A stretch of 64,000 nt of DNA. Origin: Vanilla planifolia. Taxonomy: Eukaryota; Streptophyta; Magnoliopsida; Asparagales; Orchidaceae. The notes beneath the pieces are model-generated. The model searched no databases, was not told the origin of the DNA, and saw only the letters and a program-made list of their open reading frames with translations. The translations under genes were made by a program, and so were the position numbers. The stretch is taken from assembly GCA_023846275.1 (NCBI GenBank), contig CM043872.1, forward strand, positions 11,897,170-11,961,169, given 5' to 3'. Below are positions 31,462 through 41,564 of this stretch, in pieces (position 1 is the stretch's first letter; every line of letters starts with the position of its first letter).

Positions 31462-34400
31462 ATGAACATTATTGTGTGGAATATAAGAGGCGTCAAGAAG
31501 AAGTCTAGGGGCTATTTGCACAGGTTGATCCGTGAAAGGAATGTTGCTGTTGTGGCGTTAATGGAGACGAAGGCTGTGGGGTTCTCTAGACAAGATGCAA
31601 ATTGGCTGCTTGGGGGAGGATGGGACTTTGAGGCACACCCCTCAGAGGGACTATCTACTGGATTTCTGATTCTGTGGAGGAAGGATGTGGACCTTATGGT
31701 CACTGGCGCTTCATCTCATACTATGGCTTGCACAATCAAAACTTCACATGATGGCAGGATGACTTGCTACTTTGTTTACGGCCCGAAGTGTCATCACAGA
31801 CGGCGGATCATTTGGGAGGATGTCCGAAATTCCTGCGGCGGCAATGAGCCTTTGCTTGTTGCTGGAGACTTTAATTTGATCTTGGCACCGGAGGAAAAGC
31901 GGGGGGGTCGGCGTTTCTTTTATGGCAAGGACCAGCAGGACTTTGCGGATCTTATGCAGGAGCTTCAACTTGTGGATTTGGGGTTTTTCGGCAACAGGTT
32001 TACTTGGAGCAATGGGAAGCAGGGGGGTGCACGCATCCTTGAACGCCTGGACCAGGCTCTTATGAACTCGGCGGGGCTGCTTGCATTTCCTAATTGTTCG
32101 GTCCATCACCTCAGTAGGCTGGGTTCGGATCATTGTCCATTGTTTATTAAGGTAGGAGGTGGAGATCAGTGGCAGTATTCCAGCAGGCTACTGTTCGACA
32201 GCGTGTGGCTGGACTTCCCTCAATCGTTCCAGGTGGTGGAAAAGGCTTGGAGGAGGACTGTTAAGGGTGACAGTATGGAGATTGTGATGACAAAATTTCA
32301 ACGGTCGATGTGGGCGCTGTGCAGATGGAGCCGTGAGGAGGTGGGGAATATTATTGATCGGAACAAGGTGTTGGAGCGGGACATTGACGAGCTCCAAAAT
32401 AGAGAGTCTAGCGATGGTCTGTCGGAGGAGGACCACAAGCGGCTTGGTGATTTGGTTGCTGCCTTTCACCGGGGGTGTGCTTACGAGGAACAGTGGTGGT
32501 GGCAGCACGCTAAGGTGCATTGGGCGCAGCTTGGGGATTGTAATTCGAAGTTTTTTCACATTGCGGCATCGGCTCGTAAAAGGGAGAATCGCATTACATT
32601 CTTGCGGGACGTAGACGGTAACATTGTGGACTCTCCCGACAACATTAGGCGGCTTGTCATCGAGTTTTTTGAACGGAAATGGGGCGATAGCAACCTGGCG
32701 CCATTGCCTCCAATCTCCCCGCTTTTGGGTTTCGTCAGTGAGGAGGCTGGTTCTGGCCTTTGCCGGAGGGTGACGCAAGACGAAATTTTGGTGGCTATGA
32801 CGACATTAAAAGGAATCGCGCCCCGGGCATCGACGGTATTACAATGGATTTCGTCAATGGATATTGGAAAGTCACGCAGCGGGACATCATCAAGGCTGTT
32901 TTGGCATTCTTTGAGGAGTGTAGAATGCCGGAGAGTTGGAAGGACACTCTTGTTGTTCTTATCCCGAAGAAGCAAGGTGCTTGCCGGCCGGAGCACTTCC
33001 AGCCGATCAGTTTGTGCAACACAATCTATAAATTGGTGGCTCGAATTCTTGTTGAAAGGTTGAAATCGCTGCTGCCTAGTCTTGTGTCTCAGGAACAGGC
33101 GGCCTTTGTCCAGGGGAGGAGCATATCGGATAACATAAATATTGCCCAGGAGATGGTAGCGAGAATGTGATCCTGTACCGCTGCTTCCGGCCTTATGGTA
33201 GTGAAAGTCGACATGGAGCAGGCCTATGACAGGGTTCGCTGGGATTTTTTGCTCGAAACTATGAAGGCTATGCGATTCCCTGTTACTTGGTGTAACTGGA
33301 TTTCTGCATGTATTTCTGGTCCTAGGTACGCTGTACTCATTAATGGTGCGCATCTTCCTTGGGTGTCGACGCGTCGTGGTCTCCGGCAGGGGTGCCCATT
33401 ATCCCCCTTTCTCTTTGTCATGTCCATGGAATACCTGTCGTGCATGATGCGGGAATATGAATCCCAGCAGCTGCTCGGGTTTAGGCCGGGGATGCATACA
33501 CCGCGGGTTTCCCACCTCTTGTTCGCGGACGATGTGTTGATTTTTGCTCCGGCTTCCAGGGAGGCTGCGTGCGCTGTCCGTCGCATTCTGCGGGCGTTTG
33601 AGGACAGCGCTGGATTGAAGGCCAACTTTTCCAAGTCAAATGTCTATTTTAGCAATAGCTTCAGCAAGAAGAAGTCCAGCATAATTTCACGGAAACTTGG
33701 TATGGCAATTGGCCGATCCTTGGTGTATTTGGGGGTTCCTATTACTGCGCGCCGATTGACTAAGGAGGACCTGAGTTCCCTCGTCCAAAGAATTGATAAT
33801 ACTGCGATCAGCTGGCGCGGACGGGTATTGTCGCTTGCGGGCAGGGCTGTGTTGGCGTCCTCGGTTCTGTGTGTTATCCCCAACCACATTCTGCGCCACT
33901 GTTTGGTGCCGGCGGGAACCATTGCTGTAATTGAATGCCGAATCAGACAATTCCTCTGGGGCGGTACGAGTAGTGCTCAAACGCTGCACTATGCGTCCTG
34001 GAATTGCGTGTCTACGCCGAGGGTGGCCGGCGGGCTCGGGCTGCGGGATCTTCGCATTTGGCACCAGGCCTTGCAGATGGGGAATTGTAAGCGCATCCTT
34101 GGGCGGGAAGTGGGATTATGGGTTGAGATTATGAGAAGGAAGTATGGGTTCATCGACCCGTTGATGAAGACACCCCGGAAGGCCTACGCCGTTTGCAAGA
34201 TGATCCTGGGAGCTATGCCGACGGCGATTTCGTGCTTCGTGTGGCGCATCGGCGACGGGCGGAGGGTGAGATTTACGGAGGATAATTGGCTTGGGGTTCT
34301 ACCTATCAGCTGCTGGCCTACGTTCATTAATGTTGGCGCAAGCTGGCCGGAAAGTGTTGCCGAATGCATCAGGGACGACGGTGCTTGAGATGTTGAGGCG

Positions 34401-35612
34401 ATTTCTAACTGGGCGGGTGAGGAGCTTATTGACAGAATCAGGCATCTCCCACGTGCTCGGGATTCCGTCCAGGACTGCTTGGTCCATACGCATACGGAGA
34501 TGGAGAAGGCTCATAGTGGTCAAATCTACGCACAGATCAAACACGAGTCATCCTCTGCTGGGGGCGGTGGTCGGTGGCGTGATGAAGCTACGGGGAGAAT
34601 TTGGAAATTAAAGGTGTTGCCGAGGGTTCGGGTTTTCCTTTGGCGGGCTGCCGGCGAATTTCTGCCTACGGCGACGTGGAAGGCTTGCCGGGGAATTAGC
34701 CGCGATCCCCTGTGCCCTTTCGGCTGCATGGAGGAGGAGACCCTGCAGCACGCGCTGTGGGACTGCCCACGTGCCCGGGACATGTGGGGGACCAGCCATG
34801 CACGTCACGTGCTCATGGAGCTGGGCTGGCCCACGGGTGCGGTGTCCGGGTTCAGAATTTTGGAGATGTTTATTAGGCTCTTGAGTTCTCCTGCGGCGCG
34901 ACGCGACGTTGCGGTATAGCATGTGGCTACAATTGCTACCACCTTGTACTACATTTGGTCGAGGAGAAATGCGCTTATACACAACGGCTTCGTGCCTACT
35001 CTCTGCTCGGTGTCTCGGACGGTTAGGTTCGAGGTCAGCACGACCATCAGGAGGCATCTTATCCATTCATCTCTGTCCAGCGGGAATCCTGGCAAGTCTT
35101 CGGATTTTCTTGTCACGCATGGTTGGCTTTCCCCCCCTACAGGATGGATTAAGGTCAATTGTGATGCCGCGGTTGGTGACTCCATAGCTGGTCTTGGTGT
35201 CGTTGTTAGAGATTGCTCGGGCAAACCTCTCATGGTGGCCGGTAAGAGGATGTTCTCAGTGGCTGCTGATATGATGGAGGTCCAGGCTATCATTATGGCC
35301 TTCGACCTTCTGAGGGAGTTTCTTCCCCAGTATCGTGCAGTTGAGTTCCATTCTGATTCGATGACTGCACTTCAGGTGGCTCGGGATATGGTTACCAAAC
35401 CCAGTGGGGAGGGGGTGCTTGCTGTTACTTTGCAGTATGTTAAGGCCATGGAGGCTCTCCGGTTTTCTCATATCCACAGGGAGGGAAATGAGCCTGCTGA
35501 CTGGGCTGCCCGTAGAGCCTGCACTCATGAGTTCATTTGGGGTCCTGGGGAAACCCTTCCTCAGCCTCTCATCAAACTTATGCTGTTTGATTTTCTGTTT
35601 GATCCCCCTTGA
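31462..35612 (+). pseudogene. LINE ORF2: endonuclease, RT, zf-RVT, RNase H (about four lesions)
   Basis: The start at 31462 (M-N-I-I-V-W-N-I-R-G) matches copy 2; the frame is open back to an ATG at 31354. The endonuclease covers residues 1-235, with A-G-D-F-N and S-D-H-C-P. RT follows, with the F-A-D-D block near 33522-33536, then zf-RVT near 34620-34790 and RNase H from about 35155. A one-base loss near 32810, in an A-run before the R-N-R-A-P-G block, shifts the frame. Nonsense codons are at 33168 (CGA to TGA), 34386 (TGG to TGA) and 34917 (CAG to TAG), judged against copies 1 and 2. The protein cannot be made whole. Confidence 0.92.
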
Positions 35613-35646
35613 GGATCTAACTGTAAAACCTGTGTGGCTTTGCCAC
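35601..35646 (+). other. Paired stem-loops at the 3' end of LINE copy 3
   Basis: GATCC-CCCTTGA-GGATC (35601-35617) overlaps the ORF2 stop. GTGGC-TTT-GCCAC (35634-35646) follows it, ahead of the GATATAAT tail. Copy 1 has GATCC-CCCTTGA-GGGTC (8423-8439, one G-U pair) and GGC-ATTG-GCC (8452-8461) in the same places. Confidence 0.5.
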
Positions 35647-35685
35647 TTTTGATATAATGATATATCCTTTTCAAAAAAAAAATAT

Positions 35686-35699
35686 ATATATGTTACATC
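35686..35699 (+). repeat. Right target-site duplication of LINE copy 3
   Basis: This is an exact repeat of 29454-29467, following the A-run. Confidence 0.9.
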
Positions 35700-36730
35700 A
35701 TCGTATCATGAGTTATAACAGCTATGAGATGAATACATGTTCAATAATATTCCTACAAAACAATTAAGACTTAAAGAAAACTAAGTATTTGAAATAATTC
35801 AATTAACACTAAGTTAATCATCTTATTGGTGATATGATCATACAAAATGATAATAACTATCATACTTGTACAACTTACTTTCTAGCTTTGTGTCATAAGT
35901 ATAACTTAGAATGGTCTATGATGTTCTCATCGTACATGTACAATCATAATTTAGGTTAAAGCATGAGATCATACATAATATTGACCTTATATAAAACCAT
36001 GTTGTGTTATAATTTCTAGGTTAACACATGTATAATACATATACAAAGTATATTTCTTACTTGTATGATAATGTCTCTTGTTAGAACACCTAAGTCGAAT
36101 TAAATATTAAATGGATCATACATATACAATTTCTATATTATGCAGTATGATTCACATTTGGATAACATAGTTATATAACCATCAATTCTTGGTACATATA
36201 TGATGTGCTTAACATACAAGTATGAAGAAATTATAATAACTCAACTCATAAGTTAAACTATAACAATTCATATCTGTGTATAGTTATGATGTTAGTATCT
36301 TACCATTATGAAGTATTTGCAAACTAAGAGTAAATAATTTATGTACAAAAATTCATCATACACATATGATCCCCTTATTGGATGTGTACAATTTCAAGAT
36401 CACTAAGAAAACCTATAAATAGAATTGTATCATACTCATAAGATCTTTATAATAATCTACTACCAAGTTTATAAAATTCAAGAGCTACCTTAACAATGTA
36501 TTCTTAGTGATAATATAATGCAATGGTCTTAGTTGTACTTATAAGATACATTTTTTAAGAAAAATAGTTAAACTTGTATAGTTGCATCATTGACCTTTCT
36601 ACCTATTGCCTTGGTATGATCCCTTAATCTTATTTATACAAATGCAAACTGAGATCTCTAATAGTTAGTTGCTCTCTTTAAAAATATAATTTTAGTTGGG
36701 TGTTCCATAATTTTCTTAAGTGATTAAAAG
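35700..36730. other. AT-rich block dense in ATCATAC / GTACAAT-like words
   Basis: There is no coding region. At least a dozen imperfect copies of a word near ATCATAC(A/T)TGTACAA occur at irregular intervals in both orientations, for example near 35860, 35930, 36115 and 36355. The block resembles 1-800 in style. Short irregular repeats of this sort are typical of the subterminal parts of some DNA transposons (CACTA or Mutator types), but no terminal repeat was found. Confidence 0.4.
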
Positions 36731-38370
36731 GTATAAATAAGAGCATTTATATGCCCATTATATCAAGTCATATGTAATATGGAAAAAATTGGATGATTTG
36801 GATAATAATCATGGACAATTGTCTGTTAAATTGTGTTAAGATATGTTGTAAGAAAATTTAGTCCATGAGATATAGGATGATCATAAGGATGGGTTGTTCA
36901 TGACAAAACTTCATAAAAATTGTTCCAATTCTTAGATTATAACCTATGATTTCCCATTGATGTGTGGAGGGCTCGTGATACTATAAGAAAGTATGGCTTC
37001 ACATCATAACAAAATGCTGATACATACTCTCCATGATGCCAACTGAGATTTACTTTCATTTTGGAATTAAAACTATAGATTTAAATAATTAAATCTTTCA
37101 AAATGTTACTAAACTTGTCTACATGTTAGGATGGATGTATATGTACAATTAGAAATAGTATAAAATGTGTATGCATTAATTTTGCTAAATAAACAAAAAA
37201 ACTATGGTAATGATGTTTGTCATTAATGGTATGCATCACCCTTAACCACCCTATACATAGGTGCAATTTGTGTGGACAAGGCTTTTGCCTTGTTGACCAA
37301 TGACATAAAGAACCATTTTCTTTTTTGTGTCATAGTCTATTTATAAAGAACTTAACTTTTTATACATGAAATGCATGTAAACATCATGATCATGTCATTG
37401 AATGGATTTTTGAGTTAAGGGAGATCCTCAACACTTAAGGTGATTAGATTCTTGTGTGTAGAGCTACTTGGAGGCTTAATTAGCTAATGTTCTTGGGTGT
37501 TGCCAACATTTACTAATTGCAAGTGGCAACATCAATGGATGATTGTCAATGAAGGAATTTATCGAAGCAATTGAGTGAAGTATTTCAATTTGCTTTTAAG
37601 GTTTAAGAAGGGATGGATGAAAATTGAATAAATGTTTGTTAAACCTGGTAGGTCCAATTTGTATGCAACTTATTCCATTATGGCTAACATTGTAATGGGA
37701 TAATATAAAATATTTTAAGCTTTTTATATTGTTGTTTGATCACCCCATATTACAAACAAAATAATGCGAAGTTGTTAAAGTTTAATTGTAAATCATGATG
37801 ATATTTATTTCTAGTTTGCTCATTCTATTTTTTAAGTTTCTTACTCTCTTTATGTGATGCAAAGAATGACCTCTCAATAGTAATTATTTGTTCATTATAT
37901 CAACTCATGTGCAATTTGGCAAAATTCGGATGATTTGGATAGAAATCATGGACAATTCTTAATGAAAGTGTGTCATGATGTGTTGTAGGAAAATCTAGTC
38001 CATGAGATATAAGATGACCACAAGGATGGGTTGTTCATGGCAAAACATCATAAATATTATTACAATTCTTAGATTGTAATATGTGATTTCTCATTGGTTT
38101 GTGGATGGCAAGTGATTCTATAACAAAGCATGGCTTCTCATCAAAAAAAATGCTCATACATATTGTTCCTAATGTCAACTACAGTGTTAATTTAATAAAA
38201 CTGTCAATTGAGATTTTCTTACATTCTAGATTTAAACTTGTAGAATAAATTATTGCTTCTTTTCAAAATGTTACTAAACTTTTTTACATGAGATGACGAA
38301 TGCATATGTATAATTAGAAGTAGTGTTTAATATGTATGCATTAGTTTTACTAAATAAACACCAAACTATG

Positions 38371-38375
38371 ATGAT
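38371..38375 (+). repeat. Left target-site duplication of the solo LTR (ATGAT)
   Basis: It is repeated at 41560-41564. A second array unit near 37205 shows the uninterrupted form of the site. Confidence 0.85.
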
Positions 38376-39027
38376 TGTTATAGGTTTAATCTTCAATAAT
38401 TCGAATTGTGGCTTGGATGATTTCAGATCGACAGTAGGATGAGCCAGGAGCTCAATTGGAGGCTATTAGAATTTCTGAAATTTTCTGGGGATTTTTCGGA
38501 GCACCGAGGAAATTTTTAAGTAATTTTCCCTGTTTAATTGGATTTTTGGAAATTCGAAAATCTATTTAAATCGGTCCATTAGACCGGAATTTGGTTTTTT
38601 TACCGCGCGTGAATCGGAGCGGAGCGGTTCAGCGAAGGCGGGGCGGTTCGCCGAGTGCTTTTGCGCGTGCGTATGGATAAGCCGCGGATAAGCGGATCGG
38701 ACGAACGAGATCAGCGGGGGAGATTAACCGGCTGATCGGGGTTAAGCGGCGTTATTTGAAAGTCAACCGGCACTTAATGGATCCTTAACGGGTTATTACC
38801 GGTTTAAGCGGGGGTATTTAACCGAAACTGTTTCGGACTTTAGGGTTTCGAACGGCGGCGAGAGACAAGGTGTTCGCGGCGAACGGCGGTGATTTCCGGC
38901 AGCCTTCCAAGGGGCTTTTGGTAACCGGAGATTCGCGGGACCGAGGAGAATCGATTGGTACCGGTTTCGTCCGGCGAGGAGCAGCGGTTGGTCGCGTGCG
39001 AGCTTCACCGTCGCCGGAGAAGAAAGG

Positions 39028-39270
39028 TAGGGAATTCGGTTTAAATTAGTTAATTAGCAAATTAAAAATATGGATTATTTTGCAATTAGCTACTTGAGCA
39101 TGCAGATAAGGTTTTTTTTTGGAATTGATTAATGCAAATTATTGATTTTAGTAGGAAATTCGGTTTTAAATTAGTTAATTAGCAATTTAAAAATATGGAT
39201 TATTTTGCAATTAGCTACCGGAGCATGCGAATTGTGGTTTTTGAAATTTATTAATGCAAATTATTGATTT
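39028..39270. repeat. Tandem pair of ~125-bp repeats inside the solo LTR
   Basis: The segment beginning GAATTCGGTTTAAATTAG and running to TTATTGATTTTAG occurs twice in a row (about 39031-39151 and 39158-39274) with small changes. Confidence 0.8.
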
Positions 39271-39799
39271 TAGCATTTTAGGGTTTTCGGAAAAAAAAAA
39301 TTACACCGCCAAATTTGGAAATTTTACCGAGCAATTGTTGATTCGATTATGTGCTTAATCATGTTAAGATAGTATCAAATGCTAAAATTTGTTTAATTTC
39401 ATAGAATTGTTAAAATGAGAATTGGATGAAACTTCGGCGGAAATTTTGATTTGAATCTTAGAAATTAGTGACATTATTGACAAATTAGGATAGTACGAAC
39501 ATCGGATGTTACTTCTCTTTGATCTCGGTCGCCGGAAATCGACGGGAAAAACGAAATTTTTCGGAGGAATCGTCGGCTAGGGTTTCGCGGGCGCCGGGCG
39601 GAGGAAGGAGATGGATTAGATTAATTTCGGTTTAGTTAATTAAGTAATTGTAATTATTCAATAATTAATAATAATTAAATACTAAACGTCGGCTGGAAAA
39701 TTTGATTAAATGTTCGGCCGGTGGGTTCGCGGTTCAGCGCGAGGATTCCGAACCGGCAGCGAAAACCGGTTCAGTGGGATTCGGGCGGACGAACGGGCG

Positions 39800-39960
39800 G
39801 AGGAAAAATTTAATTCGGAAATTAATCCGAATTTTCGGGAAATATGTGGAATTTAAATTTTAATTCGGAAATTAATCCGAATTTTCGGGAAAAGGATATA
39901 TGTGGAATTTAAAATTTAAATTCGGAAATTTATTCCGAATTTCGGAAAATGGATAAGGGC
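39800..39960. repeat. Three ~55-bp repeats inside the solo LTR
   Basis: The palindrome-like core TTCGGAAATTAATCCGAATT, followed by TTCGGGAAA and ATATGTGGAATTTAAA, occurs about three times in a row, the last copy most diverged. Each copy could form a hairpin. Confidence 0.75.
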
Positions 39961-40454
39961 AGAAATTGATATTGGAAATTAAAATTTCCTGAAGTGAGAA
40001 AAAGGTGATTTTTGGAAATCACGTAGCCAGTTGAAATTGACTGTTGGAAATTATCCATAAATTCAGTGCAACTGGATTAGTTGGAAGAAAGTATGACACT
40101 TGGGTAAGTGCTACTAGAATAGTCAGAATTTTGGTACAGTTTGTGTTGCTTGGATGGCAATGGCATGATTTGAGTCAGTTTACTCAGTGTTGGCATATTT
40201 CACGGATTGGCATATTGGATCGGACTACTATAGACCCTATATGATGTTTTAGGGTAGTTGTGGTAGGTAACTGTGCGGTTCAGACTTAACTTTCACAGTA
40301 TACATGTGGACTGGTATGCGCCTTGTTGTATCTGAACACATGTTGCCGAATCTTGGAGTTAAAGCTTGGCAATGACTGTAGGGGCGTGGCTTCTATGGAA
40401 ATTGTTGGGAGAGGACTTCTTGGGACGGTGGCTGAGTCGATCTCTTCTGGTCCA

Positions 40455-40566
40455 CCAGTGTAGGCCTGCGCGCCTGAGAGTGGCAGCGGCAGGGGTGACT
40501 CGCCGTGGCTAGCCAAGTGTGTAGGCCTGCGTGCCTGAGGGTGGCAGGGGTGTCTCACATTGGCTA
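40455..40566. repeat. Two ~57-bp repeats inside the solo LTR
   Basis: GTGTAGGCCTGCG, then CCTGAG and GTGGCAG, a run to GGCTAG, occur twice in a row (about 40458-40515 and 40520-40566). Confidence 0.7.
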
Positions 40567-41559
40567 GAGATCTATGTGACGGGTTTGTCTATAGTCTCCA
40601 GAAGATTGATTGACGAGAGACGCTGCGGTGTCGGGTGCTAGGCGTTGTGATGCGTGCGCAGAGATGGGCGTGTCCCGCTGGCATGCTACCTGGGAGCACA
40701 GAGGAGAGCTACTCTAGTGTGACTGGGGGTGACTGTGGTTGGTCGGAGTCTGGAACTGAGAGTGCCTTTCCACCCTACATTGTTATGCTGTATTCCTATA
40801 CTCTTGCTATTATCCTTCTCTTGCATGTGAGTTTTTACTAGCTGTCTTTCCTACTGGGCGTAGCTCATTCCTTTTTTATCTATATTTTTCCAGTGGCTCG
40901 GCAGACTTGACGCCACCCAGCTTTAGGTGGGATCGTGATCAGTAGGCTAGTGGAGGAGATCTGATCTGTGATTTTCTGAGACATTCTGGTTAGTTGATTG
41001 TTGCTGTTGGATGTATTCAGTGAGACTATTATTCTTATGTCTTGTATTATGTGAGGGTGATTCTGACTTATGTATCTAGTTGAATGATATTGTATTTGTT
41101 GGACTTGGATCTTATTCTTGTGATGTGATGTAGTTTCCATTCACTGTTTTACTTTATTGTCTTGGTGGTATAGTGTGTGGAGTGCCATATTTTATCTGAG
41201 GATGTTATGTATTTTATTTTTGATGGTGAGGTCATTACATGACTATGGAACTTAACCGTGGGGGTTCAGACTTCTATTAGACCGGTTCTCCTACTGGTAT
41301 GGGTTAGGAGTATTGGGTCTAGTAGGAGTAACATTGCTCGAGTTCATCAGTTAATTCAGGAGTCATGAACCTGATTTGACGGTGTACCCGGGAGATGGGA
41401 TCCACATTGTTAAGGAAAGTAGGTATGTAATGATGTGTTATATCCTATGTTTTTCGTAGGCTACTCAGGTTGGTATGGGACGATCTGAGCTGTCTATATG
41501 CAAAAAAAAAAAAAATGTATACCAAAAATCAGCCTAGGAAAAAAAAATGGGGTGTAACA

Positions 41560-41564
41560 ATGAT
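41560..41564 (+). repeat. Right target-site duplication of the solo LTR (ATGAT)
   Basis: This is an exact repeat of 38371-38375. The array unit continues directly after it. Confidence 0.85.

Larger units (their letters stand above)
29468..35685 (+). mobile_element. L1-type LINE (copy 3), nearly complete
   Basis: The insertion is 6.2 kb with a 14-bp target-site duplication and a 3' A-run (35673-35682). Order: a short GC-rich leader (29468-29896), an open ORF1, ORF2, and a ~70-bp 3' untranslated region containing GATATAAT. The leader is much shorter than that of copy 2 and lacks the 181-bp monomers. Either it is 5'-truncated or this subfamily has a different leader. ORF2 carries one frameshift and three nonsense codons. 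Confidence 0.93.
38376..41559. mobile_element. Solo LTR, ~3.2 kb, probably from a large Gypsy (Tekay/Del-like) element
   Basis: It starts TGTTATAGG, ends GGGGTGTAACA, and is flanked by ATGAT on both sides. No gag or pol landmark is found inside. It is markedly more GC-rich than its host array. The GGGGTGTAACA end and the length suggest a Tekay/Del-type chromovirus LTR, though that assignment is by style. A solo LTR arises by recombination between the two LTRs of a full element, which removes the interior. Sharp ends and an exact duplication suggest a fairly recent insertion. Strand cannot be set without the interior; TG...CA fits either. Confidence 0.82.

Noticed and set aside
36995-37015. 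GATACTATAAGAAAG considered as a CACTA-type terminus
   Set aside because: It recurs in array units as part of their ordinary sequence and has no partner inverted terminus or 3-bp duplication.
38376-41559. GC-rich island considered as a possible host gene
   Set aside because: It has no frame longer than 90 codons and no splice-consistent coding pattern. Its exact ends TGTTA...TAACA with a 5-bp duplication identify it as a solo LTR.
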